Shown: one piece after another, positions 33,244-41,663 of the stretch
Layout: each line of letters opens with the position of its first letter
How positions within the stretch are numbered: position 1 is the stretch's first letter
DNA from: Streptomyces sp. NBC_00353
GTDB lineage: Bacteria; Actinomycetota; Actinomycetes; Streptomycetales; Streptomycetaceae
NCBI RefSeq assembly: GCF_036108815.1
Contig: NZ_CP107985.1
Coordinates: forward strand, 2,976,001-3,040,000
Direction: 5' to 3'
DNA: 64,000 bases
The notes under the pieces: model-generated
Seen by the model: only the letters and a program-made list of their open reading frames with translations
What the model was told of the DNA's origin: nothing
Databases searched by the model: none
Program-made: the position numbers and the translations under genes

Positions 33244-33639
33244 ATGACTCCACGACTCGACGCGATCGGCATCACCACCGCGGATCTGGCCGCATCGCTC
33301 GCCTTCTACCGCCGGCTCGGGCTCGACATCCCCGCCGGAGCGGACTCCGCACCCCATGTCGAAGTGACCCTGCCGAACGGACAGCGCATCCTGTGGGACA
33401 CCGAGGACGTCATCCGCTCCTTCGACCCCGGGTGGGCCGGTTCGCAAGGGGGTGACCGGGTCGGGCTCGCGTTCGTCTGCGACAGCCCGACGGAGGTGGA
33501 CGCGGTGTACGCCGACCTGACCGGCGCCGGGTACCAGGGCCATCTGAAGCCGTGGGACGCCGTGTGGGGGCAGCGTTACGCGGTGGTCCTCGACCCGGAC
33601 GGCTGCGCGGTGTCACTCTTCGCCGACGCCTCGCAGTAG
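33244..33639 (+). CDS. VOC-family (glyoxalase-like) protein
   Basis: A 131-residue protein with two beta-alpha-beta-beta-beta units of the vicinal-oxygen-chelate fold: MTPRLDAIGITTADLAASLA, FYRRLGLDIP, and AVVLDPDGCAVSLF near the end. The substrate is unknown. The ribosome site is weak. Its 3' end overlaps the convergent AraC-family gene by 64 nt. Confidence 0.85.
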   Translation: MTPRLDAIGITTADLAASLAFYRRLGLDIPAGADSAPHVEVTLPNGQRILWDTEDVIRSFDPGWAGSQGGDRVGLAFVCDSPTEVDAVYADLTGAGYQGHLKPWDAVWGQRYAVVLDPDGCAVSLFADASQ

Positions 33640-34319
33640 GCGGTCAGGGTCGTACCGGCCAGTTCGCGCATCTCCCGCGCGAGGTGCGCCTGGTCGGTGC
33701 AGCCCGCCGCGAGCGCCGCATCGGCGTACGGCATGCCGGTCCGTACGAGGGCCAGTGCGCGCTGCAGTCGCAGGATCCGGGCCAGGGTCTTGGGCCCGTA
33801 GCCGAAGGCCGCCAGCGATCGGCGGTGCAACTGCCGGGCGCCGAGACCGGCCGTGTGCGCGGTGGCGGCGACCGACCGCCCCTGCGCGAGCTGCCCTGCG
33901 ACGGACCGCATCAGCGGATCCGGCGGCCCGGTGGCGGCCGCCCGGCGCAGCGCCAGGGACTCCAGTGCGGCACCGGGGTCGGCGGCGTCGGCGATGCGCT
34001 CGGTGAGTATGCGCACCTGGGTACCCGGCCACAGATCGGCGAGGTCGACCCGCAGGTCGCGCAGTTCGTGTGCCGGTACGCCGAGGAGGGCCGGGGCGGT
34101 GCCCGGGGCGAACCTGATGCCGGTGAACCGGCCGCCGGTGCCTTCGGAGGGTTCGTACGCGTGGGTGTCGGGCCCGGCGACGATCAGCCGGCCGTCGATC
34201 CAGAGCAGGTCCATGCAGCCGTCGGGCAGCACGGGCCGGACAGGCCCCTGCGGCACCTGCCGCGTCCAGACGATCGCCCCGTCGAAGCGGGACTCCCGCT
34301 CTGCGTACCTTTCGCCCAT
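33576..34319 (-). CDS. AraC-family transcriptional regulator
   Basis: A 247-residue regulator. The N-terminal domain (WTRQVPQGPVRPVLPDGCMD, LLWIDGRLIVAGPDT) is the DUF6597-like sensor often joined to AraC helices. The C-terminal double helix-turn-helix is shown by GLGARQLHRRSLAAFGYGPK and ALAAGCTDQAHLAREMRELA. MGERYAERESRFDG at 34319 is the likely start. The last 64 nt overlap the 3' end of the VOC gene on the other strand; this pairing may reflect a common function. Confidence 0.83.
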   Translation of the reverse strand: MGERYAERESRFDGAIVWTRQVPQGPVRPVLPDGCMDLLWIDGRLIVAGPDTHAYEPSEGTGGRFTGIRFAPGTAPALLGVPAHELRDLRVDLADLWPGTQVRILTERIADAADPGAALESLALRRAAATGPPDPLMRSVAGQLAQGRSVAATAHTAGLGARQLHRRSLAAFGYGPKTLARILRLQRALALVRTGMPYADAALAAGCTDQAHLAREMRELAGTTLTAYCEASAKSDTAQPSGSRTTA

Positions 34320-34387
34320 ACCTGACACGCTAATGTCGCCGGGCAACCGTTTCGGCTTCCTGGTCGCCCGGTGAGACGCCGGCGGCA

Positions 34388-35584
34388 CTACGACCGCGAC
34401 TTCGGGGACCCCTTGCCCTGCCGATCCGCGTCCTTGGACGTGTCCTTCGTCGTCTCCTTGTCGCGGCTCGGCTGCCGCAGCCTGGACTTCACATCGTCGG
34501 GCGGCAGGAACCTCGACCACCGCTCAGGGAACTCGGACGGCATATAGGGGGTGTCGCCCTCGTCGATGTCGTCCCAGTCCGCCTCGGCGTTCTCCGCCTG
34601 CGCCCGCGCCAGGAGCTCCGCGGCCTGGGCCGCTCGCACCCGGTCGTTGGCCGCACGCGCCGCCGCCGTCGCCAGCGAGGGCCACACCCGGTCGATGGCG
34701 GCGTTGACCGCCGCCCCCACCAGCACCGCGAACGCGGAGATGCCGATCCACAGCAACACGGCGATCGGGGCGGCCAGCGAGCCGTAGATCGTCGGCCCCT
34801 CGACCGTGCTGGTCAGATAGATCCGCAGCAGGAAGCTCCCGACCACCCACATCGCGAGCGCCACGAGCGCACCCGGCACGTCCTCGATCCACGGCGAGCG
34901 GACCGGCACGGACACGTGGTAGAGCGTCGTCAGGAACGCGATCGACAGCAGGATCACCAGGGGCCAGTAGAAGATGCTTATGACCTCCGTGCCCCACGGG
35001 ATGAACTCCACGACCCGGTCGGGGCCGACCACGAGCAGCGGCAGCACGACCGCGCCGAGCAGCAGCGCCACGATGTACAGCAGGAAGGAGAGCAGCCGTG
35101 TCTTGACGATGCCGCGCTGGCCGTCGAGGCCGTACATCACGGTGATCGTCTCGATGAAGACGTTCACCGCACGGGACCCCGACCAGAGAGCGATCGCGAA
35201 GCCGATGGAGATGACATCGGGGCGGGCGCCGGTCGTGACGTCCGCCAGGAGCGGTTTGGCGAAGTCGTTGACGCCCCGCTGGGACAGGACCGTCTGCGCC
35301 GCGTTCAGGATGTTGCGCTCGATGGACGCGACCGTGGTGGTGTTCGTCCACTCATCGACGTAGCCGAGCAGTCCGATCAGTCCGAGGAGCAGCGGCGGCA
35401 GCGACAGCAGGGTGAAGAACGCCGCCTCGGCCGCGAGACCGAGAATGCGGTACTCCATGCACGAATTGACGGTGTCCTTGAGCAGCTGCCAGACCATCTG
35501 CCGCTTGGATACGTTGCGGTAGAGGACTCGGGCCCGGTGGAGCCGGCCCGGTGGCCGCTCGGGTGTTTCATTTGCTGCCTGCAC
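34388..35584 (-). CDS. YihY/virulence factor BrkB family membrane protein
   Basis: A 398-residue integral membrane protein with six or more predicted helices (AAFFTLLSLPPLLLGLIGLL, LLSFLLYIVALLLGAVVLPL, AAPIAVLLWIGISAFAVLVG) and a charged C-terminal tail rich in Lys/Asp/Ser. Family members are of uncertain function. GTG at 35584 lies only 17 nt from the start of the divergent AidB-like gene, so the two promoters must overlap or produce near-leaderless mRNAs. Confidence 0.85.
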   Translation of the reverse strand: MQAANETPERPPGRLHRARVLYRNVSKRQMVWQLLKDTVNSCMEYRILGLAAEAAFFTLLSLPPLLLGLIGLLGYVDEWTNTTTVASIERNILNAAQTVLSQRGVNDFAKPLLADVTTGARPDVISIGFAIALWSGSRAVNVFIETITVMYGLDGQRGIVKTRLLSFLLYIVALLLGAVVLPLLVVGPDRVVEFIPWGTEVISIFYWPLVILLSIAFLTTLYHVSVPVRSPWIEDVPGALVALAMWVVGSFLLRIYLTSTVEGPTIYGSLAAPIAVLLWIGISAFAVLVGAAVNAAIDRVWPSLATAAARAANDRVRAAQAAELLARAQAENAEADWDDIDEGDTPYMPSEFPERWSRFLPPDDVKSRLRQPSRDKETTKDTSKDADRQGKGSPKSRS

Positions 35585-35601
35585 ATCCTTACCGTATCGG
35601 C

Positions 35602-37239
35602 ATGGCAGCCACCACCCACACAGTGTCCAACCAGGTCCCGCCCCTGGTCGACTACGACGTCTTCGCCGCCGACCGCGCGCTCACCGAGGCCGTCGAGCGG
35701 CACCTCGCACCCGAGCTGCTCGCCGGTGCACGCGACGAGCTCGGCGAGCTGGGCCGGTCCGCCGGGTCCGCGCAGGTCCAGCGGTGGGGTGCGCAGGCGA
35801 ACGAGTACCCGCCGAAACTGCGTACCCATGACCGGTACGGGCATCGCATCGACGAAGTGGAGTTCCATCCGGCCTGGCACCGGCTGCTGGGGCACGCGGT
35901 CACCGCCGGGCTGACCGACGCCTGGGGCCGGCCGGGCGGTCATGTGCGGCGCGCCGCCGGGTTCCTGGTGTGGACGCAGCCCGAGGGCGGGCACGGCTGC
36001 CCGCTGTCGATGACGCATGCGGCAGTGCCCGCGCTGCGGACCGATCCGGTGCTGGCCGCCGAGTGGGAGCCGCGCCTGACCTCGTGGGTGTACGAGGCGG
36101 GGCTGCGGCCCCCCGCGCAGAAGGCCGGGGTGCTCTTCGGAATGGGCATGACGGAGAAGCAGGGCGGCTCCGACGTGCGGGCCAACACGACGCGGGCCGA
36201 GCCGCTGTCGGCCGACGGCGAGTATCTGCTGACCGGGCACAAGTGGTTCTGCTCGGCGCCGATGTCCGACGGCTTCCTGGTGCTGGCGCAGGCGCCCGGC
36301 GGGCTGACGTGCTTCCTGCTGCCCCGGGTGCTGCCGGACGGCACCCGCAACGTGTTCGCGATCCAGCGCCTCAAGGACAAACTGGGCAACCGGTCCAACG
36401 CGTCGAGCGAGGTCGAGTTCGACGGGACGTGGGCACGCCGGGTCGGCGACGAGGGGCGCGGGGTGCGCACCATCATCGAGATGGTCGCCGCGACCCGGCT
36501 GGACTGTGTGCTCGGTTCGGCGGCACTGATGCGGCAGGCGGTGGCGCAGGCGATCCATCACTGCACGTACCGCAGCGCGTTCGGCGGGGTGCTGATCGAG
36601 AAGCCGCTGATGCGCAATGTGCTGGCCGATCTGGCGCTGGAGTCGGAGGCGGCGACGGTGCTGGCGCTGCGGCTGGCCGCTGCGTACGACGCCGATACGG
36701 AGGCGGAGCGGGCGTTCCTGCGGATCGCGGTGCCGACGGCGAAGTACTGGGTGACGAAGCGCTGCGCACCGCTGGCCGCCGAGGCGCTGGAGTGTCTGGG
36801 CGGCAACGGTTACGTCGAGGAGTCCGGGATGCCGCGGCTGCTGCGTGAGGCGCCGCTCAACTCGATCTGGGAGGGCTCGGGGAACGTGCAGGCGCTGGAT
36901 GTGCTGCGGGCGCTGCAGCGCGAGCCGCAGGCGCTGAACGCGTTCCTGCAGGAGGTCGGCAGGGCGCGCGGTGCGGATCACCGGTTGGACGGGGCGATCA
37001 AGGACATGCTGACCGAGCTGGCCGATCTGAACGGGATCGAGGCGCGGGCCCGGCGGCTCGTCGAGCGGATGGCGCTGGTGCTGCAGGGGTCGCTGCTCGT
37101 GCGCTGGGCGCCGCCGGAGGTGGCCGACGCGTTCTGCGCGTCACGGCTGGGCGGGGACTGGGGTTCGGCGTTCGGGACGCTGCCGCACAGCCTGGACCTG
37201 GCCTCGATCGTGGAGCGGGCCCGGCCCGTCGCGCCCTGA
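35602..37239 (+). CDS. AidB-like acyl-CoA dehydrogenase
   Basis: A 545-residue flavoprotein of the AidB branch of acyl-CoA dehydrogenases. GMGMTEKQGGSDVRANTTRA and HKWFCSAPMSDGFLVLAQ carry FAD-binding motifs, and ECLGGNGYVEESGMPRLLRE with NSIWEGSGNVQALD are typical of AidB. AidB is linked to protection against alkylating agents and binds DNA in E. coli; isovaleryl-CoA dehydrogenase activity has also been reported for it. No clear ribosome site precedes the ATG at 35602, consistent with a leaderless mRNA. A perfect hairpin follows the gene. Confidence 0.87.
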   Translation: MAATTHTVSNQVPPLVDYDVFAADRALTEAVERHLAPELLAGARDELGELGRSAGSAQVQRWGAQANEYPPKLRTHDRYGHRIDEVEFHPAWHRLLGHAVTAGLTDAWGRPGGHVRRAAGFLVWTQPEGGHGCPLSMTHAAVPALRTDPVLAAEWEPRLTSWVYEAGLRPPAQKAGVLFGMGMTEKQGGSDVRANTTRAEPLSADGEYLLTGHKWFCSAPMSDGFLVLAQAPGGLTCFLLPRVLPDGTRNVFAIQRLKDKLGNRSNASSEVEFDGTWARRVGDEGRGVRTIIEMVAATRLDCVLGSAALMRQAVAQAIHHCTYRSAFGGVLIEKPLMRNVLADLALESEAATVLALRLAAAYDADTEAERAFLRIAVPTAKYWVTKRCAPLAAEALECLGGNGYVEESGMPRLLREAPLNSIWEGSGNVQALDVLRALQREPQALNAFLQEVGRARGADHRLDGAIKDMLTELADLNGIEARARRLVERMALVLQGSLLVRWAPPEVADAFCASRLGGDWGSAFGTLPHSLDLASIVERARPVAP

Positions 37240-37253
37240 GCAGGAACAGCGAC

Positions 37254-37289
37254 GAAGGGTGGTGCTGCGCCGACACGGCACCACCCTTC
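37254..37289 (+). terminator. Terminator hairpin after the AidB-like gene
   Basis: A perfect 12-bp stem (37254-37265 with 37278-37289) with a 12-nt loop lies 15 nt after the stop. Confidence 0.75.
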
Positions 37290-37374
37290 ATGCTGTGCAC
37301 ACCGAACAGCGGGGCACAGGCTCCGCCGCGCGGTATTACGCCACTCTCGTACGTATCGACACGCGACCGCCAGA

Positions 37375-37391
37375 GTTGCAAAGGGTTGCAA
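37375..37391 (+). promoter_or_regulatory. TTGCAA repeat upstream of the GAF regulator
   Basis: GTTGCAA occurs twice with a 10-bp period (37375-37381 and 37385-37391). TTGCAA is self-complementary, so the unit TTGCAA-N4-TTGCAA is both a direct and an inverted repeat on one face of the helix. It lies 44 nt before the preferred start codon and is a plausible operator. Confidence 0.45.
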
Positions 37392-37435
37392 CGAGTGTGT
37401 GGAGTGCGCAGTATCGGGAACCCCACAACGACAGG

Positions 37436-38764
37436 ATGGAAGCCGGGCCGTGGACTCGGCTCCGGCAGCTGGGGGGATCGACGGTGGAGACAGGTCCGGT
37501 CGAGGTGACACGGCTGGCCGCCCTGGGTTCGGACCGGGCCACGCGCTTGCTCCACAAGGCCCGGGAGGCGAGGCTCGCCGGCGACCGCCCGCCCGTCGCA
37601 CCACGGGCCGAGATCGGTGCCTCCTGGGACCGGGTGCTGCGCAGCGGCATCGACCCCGAGCAGTCCACCCAGAGTGTGCTGCTGGAGACGGACGAGATCG
37701 AGCACCGGCGCCGCAGTTCCGCGCTGGGTGAGGTGATGCCGCTGCTCAGCGACGGTCTGGTCTCCATCGCCGACACCGCGCAACAGATCATGGTCGTCAC
37801 CGATACCGAGGGCCGGGTGCTCTGGCGGCAGGGCAACTCGGGGGTGCTCCGCCGGGCCGACGGCATCTGTCTGGAGGAGGGTGCGTCCTGGGCCGAGACG
37901 ATCACGGGCACGAACGCGATCGGTACGGCACTCGCCTCGCGCGCCCCGGTCCAGGTCCACTCGTCGGAGCATTTCGTCCGCAGTCTGCACTCCTGGACGT
38001 GTGCGGCGACCCCGGTCCGTGATCCGCGCGACGGCCGGCTGATCGGCATCGTCGACATCAGCGGCCCCGCGACCACATTCCATCCGATGACGCTGGCGCT
38101 GGTCGGTTCGGTGGCCCGGCTCGCCGAGAACGAGATCCGGACCCGGCATCTGGTCGCGGTCGACCGGCTGCGTTCGGTGGCGGCCCCGCTCCTCGCCCGG
38201 CTGGGCGGCCGGGCGCTGGTGGTGGACCCGCACGGCTGGCTGGCCGCCGTCACCGGCATGCCGCCGGTCGACCGGCTGCCGCTGCCGAAGTCACTGCAGG
38301 CCGGCCGGGCGTGGCTGCCGTCGCTCGGTATGTGCCGGGTGGAGCCGCTGCCCGGCGGCTGGCTGGTGCAGGTGACGGACGAGCCGTCGGATGCGCCGCC
38401 GCGCCGGGTGGTCCTCGATCTGAGCCGGCCGCCCGGCCTCACGGTCACGGTGACGGGCCCGGTCGGCTCGTCGACCCAGCGGCTCTCGCCGCGCCATGCC
38501 GAGCTGCTGTACGCGCTGGCGCTGCACCCCGAGGGGCGTACGGCGTCGGAGCTGGCGGAGGACATCTTCGGCGATGCGACCCGGACGGTGACGGTCCGGG
38601 CGGAGATCTCACGGCTGCGGCGCCATCTGGCCGAGGTGCTGGCGCACCGGCCGTACCGCTTCGGTGAGGGGGTCGCGGTGGAGGTGATCCATCCGGAACA
38701 CCCGGGCGATCTGCTGCCGCGCTCGACGGCGCCGGTGGTGGTCAGGGCCCGTACGTCGGCGTGA
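37436..38764 (+). CDS. GAF-domain transcriptional regulator
   Basis: A regulator of about 442 residues. An N-terminal region (ALGSDRATRLLHKAREARLA, ASWDRVLRSGID) leads into a GAF sensor (LWRQGNSGVLRRADGICLEE, TNAIGTALASRAPVQVHSSE, TPVRDPRDGRLIGIVDIS). A C-terminal winged-helix segment (LSPRHAELLYALALHPEGRT, VTVRAEISRLRRHLAEVL) follows. This architecture is common in actinobacterial regulators related to the sensory part of acetoin-type activators. The start could also be the GTG at 37484, which has a GGGGGG ribosome site 7 nt upstream. The target is unknown; the adjacent AidB-like gene is a candidate. Confidence 0.8.
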   Translation: MEAGPWTRLRQLGGSTVETGPVEVTRLAALGSDRATRLLHKAREARLAGDRPPVAPRAEIGASWDRVLRSGIDPEQSTQSVLLETDEIEHRRRSSALGEVMPLLSDGLVSIADTAQQIMVVTDTEGRVLWRQGNSGVLRRADGICLEEGASWAETITGTNAIGTALASRAPVQVHSSEHFVRSLHSWTCAATPVRDPRDGRLIGIVDISGPATTFHPMTLALVGSVARLAENEIRTRHLVAVDRLRSVAAPLLARLGGRALVVDPHGWLAAVTGMPPVDRLPLPKSLQAGRAWLPSLGMCRVEPLPGGWLVQVTDEPSDAPPRRVVLDLSRPPGLTVTVTGPVGSSTQRLSPRHAELLYALALHPEGRTASELAEDIFGDATRTVTVRAEISRLRRHLAEVLAHRPYRFGEGVAVEVIHPEHPGDLLPRSTAPVVVRARTSA

Positions 38765-38849
38765 CGGGAGCCGGGCCGTGACCGGAGTCGCAGTCCAGGC
38801 AGCGGGACAGGCTTTGGCCAGAGCTGTACAGCATGATTCCCTGGCAGGC

Positions 38850-39440
38850 ATGAGCAACCCTGAGCCCGCCCCTGCCGCCGCCGAGGTGACCGTCTGGTCC
38901 CTGGAACAGACCTCCCCCGACGATCTGCGGCCCGCCGCGGCCCCCGAGGGTGACGTCCGGATCGTACGGTCGGCGGTGCCGCTGCCGGAGTTCAGCCGCT
39001 TCCTGTACACAGCGGTCGGCGGCGACATCCAGTGGACCGACCGGCTCTCGATGACGTACGCCGAGTGGCAGGAGGCCCTGGACCGGCCCGGGGCGGAGAC
39101 CTGGGTGGCGTACGAGAACGGGACCCCGGCCGGCTACATCGAGCTGGACCCGCAGGACGACGGCGTGGTCGAGATCATGTACTTCGGCCTGATCCCGGCC
39201 TTCCGGGGGCGCCGGATCGGCGGTCATCTTCTCGCGTACGGGGCAGCGCGCGCCTGGGACCTGGCGGAGCGCTGGCCGGAGCGGCCGCCGACGAAGCGGG
39301 TATGGCTGCACACCTGCTCCAAGGACGGCCCGCACGCCATGGACAACTATCTGCGCCGCGGGTTCAGGCTCTTCGACACCAAGGTCGAGCTGGAGGCGGA
39401 CGTGGCGACGCCGGGACCGTGGCCCGGCGCCGCCCGATAG
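38850..39440 (+). CDS. GNAT-family N-acetyltransferase
   Basis: A 196-residue acetyltransferase with the acetyl-CoA-binding GNAT core VEIMYFGLIPAFRGRRIGGHL, where RGRRIG is the pyrophosphate-binding loop, and NYLRRGFRLFDT at the end. The opening MSNPEPAPAAAEVTVWSLEQ looks disordered. Substrate unknown. ATG at 38850 is chosen because the sequence before it is not conserved-looking. Confidence 0.85.
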   Translation: MSNPEPAPAAAEVTVWSLEQTSPDDLRPAAAPEGDVRIVRSAVPLPEFSRFLYTAVGGDIQWTDRLSMTYAEWQEALDRPGAETWVAYENGTPAGYIELDPQDDGVVEIMYFGLIPAFRGRRIGGHLLAYGAARAWDLAERWPERPPTKRVWLHTCSKDGPHAMDNYLRRGFRLFDTKVELEADVATPGPWPGAAR

Positions 39441-39522
39441 AGCGGCACGTTTCGGCCAATACCCCCATTACGGGCGCCCTGACGCAGGCGGCGAGGTGAC
39501 GGCCGCCACACCGTCTCACCTT

Positions 39523-39568
39523 TCGGGACAGTCTCGTCCACATCATGGATTGCGGTGGACTGTCCCGA
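39523..39568. promoter_or_regulatory. 11-bp perfect inverted repeat in the sulfate-operon promoter region
   Basis: TCGGGACAGTC (39523-39533) and GACTGTCCCGA (39558-39568) are perfect complements separated by 24 bp. The repeat ends 23 nt before the leader-peptide ATG. Spacing of about three helical turns between arm centres suits a dimer-of-dimers operator; a stem-loop is the alternative. Confidence 0.6.
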
Positions 39569-39591
39569 GAGGCGCGTGACACGCTTCCGTC

Positions 39592-39675
39592 ATGTCTGGA
39601 ACTGGAATTGCCTTGGTGAGTCGACGCCACGTCGACTTCGGCCGCATGTCCAGCGCCATCTGTCCGGCGGGCTGA
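39592..39675 (+). CDS. Putative cysteine-type leader peptide of the sulfate-assimilation operon
   Basis: ATG at 39592 opens a 27-codon frame: MSGTGIALVSRRHVDFGRMS followed by SAICPAG and TGA. The LVSRRHVD-GRMSSAIC pattern is that of a family of actinobacterial putative leader peptides found upstream of sulfur genes. The Cys codon lies four codons before the stop, where ribosome stalling on Cys-tRNA shortage could act. The sirA start follows 114 nt later. No good ribosome site is seen at the normal distance, so a leaderless start or the inner GTG at 39616 is possible. Confidence 0.7.
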   Translation: MSGTGIALVSRRHVDFGRMSSAICPAG

Positions 39676-39789
39676 GAGTCCCAGCACCGCCGCGATCCCC
39701 CTTTCTCTGCCACACCTGCGCACCGCCGCGCCTCAGCGCGAGTGTGCAGTTCAGAGCCGCCCTCCTGCAGTCCCGAAGGACGTACTGTC

Positions 39790-41487
39790 ATGGCCGCTAC
39801 CCCGGAACAGCCTGCGACCACCGCACCCCGCCGCAAGGCCGGACGCCACCGTGGCGAAGGCCAGTGGGCCGTGGGGCACCACACTCCGCTCAACGGCAAT
39901 GAGCAGTTCAAGAAGGACGACGACGGTCTCAATGTGCGGACACGCATTGAGACGATCTACTCCAAGCGGGGTTTCGACTCGATCGACCCGAACGACCTGC
40001 GTGGGCGCATGCGTTGGTGGGGTCTGTACACCCAGCGCAAGCCCGGGATCGACGGCGGCAAGACCGCGATCCTGGAGCCGGAGGAGCTGGATGACAAGTA
40101 CTTCATGCTGCGGGTACGGATCGACGGCGGCCGGCTGACCACCGCGCAGCTACGGGTCATCGGCGAGATCTCGCAGGAGTACGCGCGCGGCACCGCGGAC
40201 ATCACCGACCGGCAGAACATCCAGCTGCACTGGATCCGCATCGAGGACGTCCCGGCGATCTGGGAGAAGCTGGAGGCCGTCGGGCTGTCCACCACCGAGG
40301 CGTGCGGCGACTGCCCCCGCGTGATCATCGGCTCCCCGGTGGCGGGCATCGCCGCCGACGAGATCATCGACGGCACGCCCGCCGTCGACGAGATCCACGA
40401 CCGCTACATCGGCAGCAAGGAATTCTCCAACCTGCCGCGCAAGTTCAAGACCGCGATCTCCGGTTCGCCGGTGCAGGACGTGGTCCACGAGATCAACGAC
40501 ATCGCGTTCGTCGGCGTGGTCCACCCCGAGCACGGTCCGGGCTTCGACGTCTGGGTCGGTGGCGGGCTCTCCACCAACCCGCGGCTCGCCGAGCGGCTGG
40601 GCGCATGGGTGCCGCTCGACGAGGTGCCGGACGTCTGGGCCGGAGTCGTCGGCATCTTCCGCGACTACGGCTACCGCCGGCTGCGCACCCGCGCACGGCT
40701 GAAGTTCCTGATGGCCGACTGGGGCCCCGTGAAGTTCCGCCAGGTGCTGGAGGACGAGTACCTCAAGCGCCCGCTGCTCGACGGCCCCGCCCCCGAGCAG
40801 CCGAGCAACCGCTGGCGCGACCACGTGGGTGTCCACGAGCAGCAGGACGGCCGTTTCTACGTCGGGTTCGCGCCCCGGGTCGGCCGCGTGGACGGCGCCA
40901 CACTGGCCAAGATCGCCGACCTGGCGGCCGCGCACGGCTCGGACCGGCTGCGTACCACCGTCGAGCAGAAGATGCTCATCCTCGACGTGGAGCGGGACCA
41001 GGTGGACTCCCTGGTTGCCGGTCTCGAGGCGCTCGACTTCCAGGTGAAGCCCTCGCCGTTCCGGCGCGGCACGATGGCCTGCACCGGCATCGAGTTCTGC
41101 AAGCTGGCGATCGTCGAGACGAAGGCGCGTGGCGCCTCGCTGATCGACGAACTGGAGCGCCGCCTGCCGGACTTCGACGAGCCGCTGACCATCAATGTCA
41201 ACGGATGCCCCAACGCCTGCGCCCGCATCCAGACCGCGGACATCGGCCTCAAGGGCCAGCTCGTCCTGGACGCCGACGGCAACCAGGTGGAGGGCTTCCA
41301 GGTGCACCTGGGAGGCGCACTGGGTCTGGAGGCCGGCTTCGGTCGCAAGGTCCGTGGCCTGAAGGTCACCTCGGCCGAGCTGCCGGACTATGTCGAGCGG
41401 GTGCTCGGCCGGTTCCAGAAGGAGCGCGAGGACGGCGAGCGGTTCGCGACGTGGGCGGCGCGGGCCAGTGCGGAGTCGCTGTCATGA
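39790..41487 (+). CDS. sirA: Ferredoxin-type sulfite (nitrite/sulfite) reductase
   Basis: A 565-residue siroheme/4Fe-4S enzyme that reduces sulfite to sulfide with six electrons. Two half-repeats are visible: ITDRQNIQLHWIRIEDVPAI with EACGDCPRVIIGSPV, and VEQKMLILDVERDQVD with CTGIEFCKLA and NGCPNACAR, whose four Cys ligate the cluster and siroheme. GAAGGAC about 9 nt upstream supports the ATG at 39790. As first structural gene after a cysteine-type leader peptide and before cysH, it should be a sulfite rather than a nitrite reductase. Confidence 0.92.
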   Translation: MAATPEQPATTAPRRKAGRHRGEGQWAVGHHTPLNGNEQFKKDDDGLNVRTRIETIYSKRGFDSIDPNDLRGRMRWWGLYTQRKPGIDGGKTAILEPEELDDKYFMLRVRIDGGRLTTAQLRVIGEISQEYARGTADITDRQNIQLHWIRIEDVPAIWEKLEAVGLSTTEACGDCPRVIIGSPVAGIAADEIIDGTPAVDEIHDRYIGSKEFSNLPRKFKTAISGSPVQDVVHEINDIAFVGVVHPEHGPGFDVWVGGGLSTNPRLAERLGAWVPLDEVPDVWAGVVGIFRDYGYRRLRTRARLKFLMADWGPVKFRQVLEDEYLKRPLLDGPAPEQPSNRWRDHVGVHEQQDGRFYVGFAPRVGRVDGATLAKIADLAAAHGSDRLRTTVEQKMLILDVERDQVDSLVAGLEALDFQVKPSPFRRGTMACTGIEFCKLAIVETKARGASLIDELERRLPDFDEPLTINVNGCPNACARIQTADIGLKGQLVLDADGNQVEGFQVHLGGALGLEAGFGRKVRGLKVTSAELPDYVERVLGRFQKEREDGERFATWAARASAESLS

Positions 41488-41663
41488 GCGGCCGCGCCGC
41501 ACCGTTCTACTGCCCGTACTGCGGGGACGAGGACCTGCGCCCGCACGAGACCGGGCACGGGGCCTGGGAATGTGCATCCTGCAACCGCGCGTTCCAGCTC
41601 AAGTTCCTGGGTCTGCTGACCCGGGGACTGCAGCGCAACGACGTTGAAGGGGACGGGATATGA
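41484..41663 (+). CDS. Small zinc-ribbon protein of the sulfate operon
   Basis: A 59-residue protein, MSGRAAPFYCPYCGDEDLRP followed by WECASCNRAFQLKFLG, with two CxxC knuckles forming a zinc ribbon. It overlaps the sirA stop (ATGA) and the cysH start (ATGA), so translation is coupled on both sides. It may be a redox or assembly helper for sulfite reductase; this is inferred only from the conserved position in Streptomyces sulfate operons. Confidence 0.85.
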   Translation: MSGRAAPFYCPYCGDEDLRPHETGHGAWECASCNRAFQLKFLGLLTRGLQRNDVEGDGI

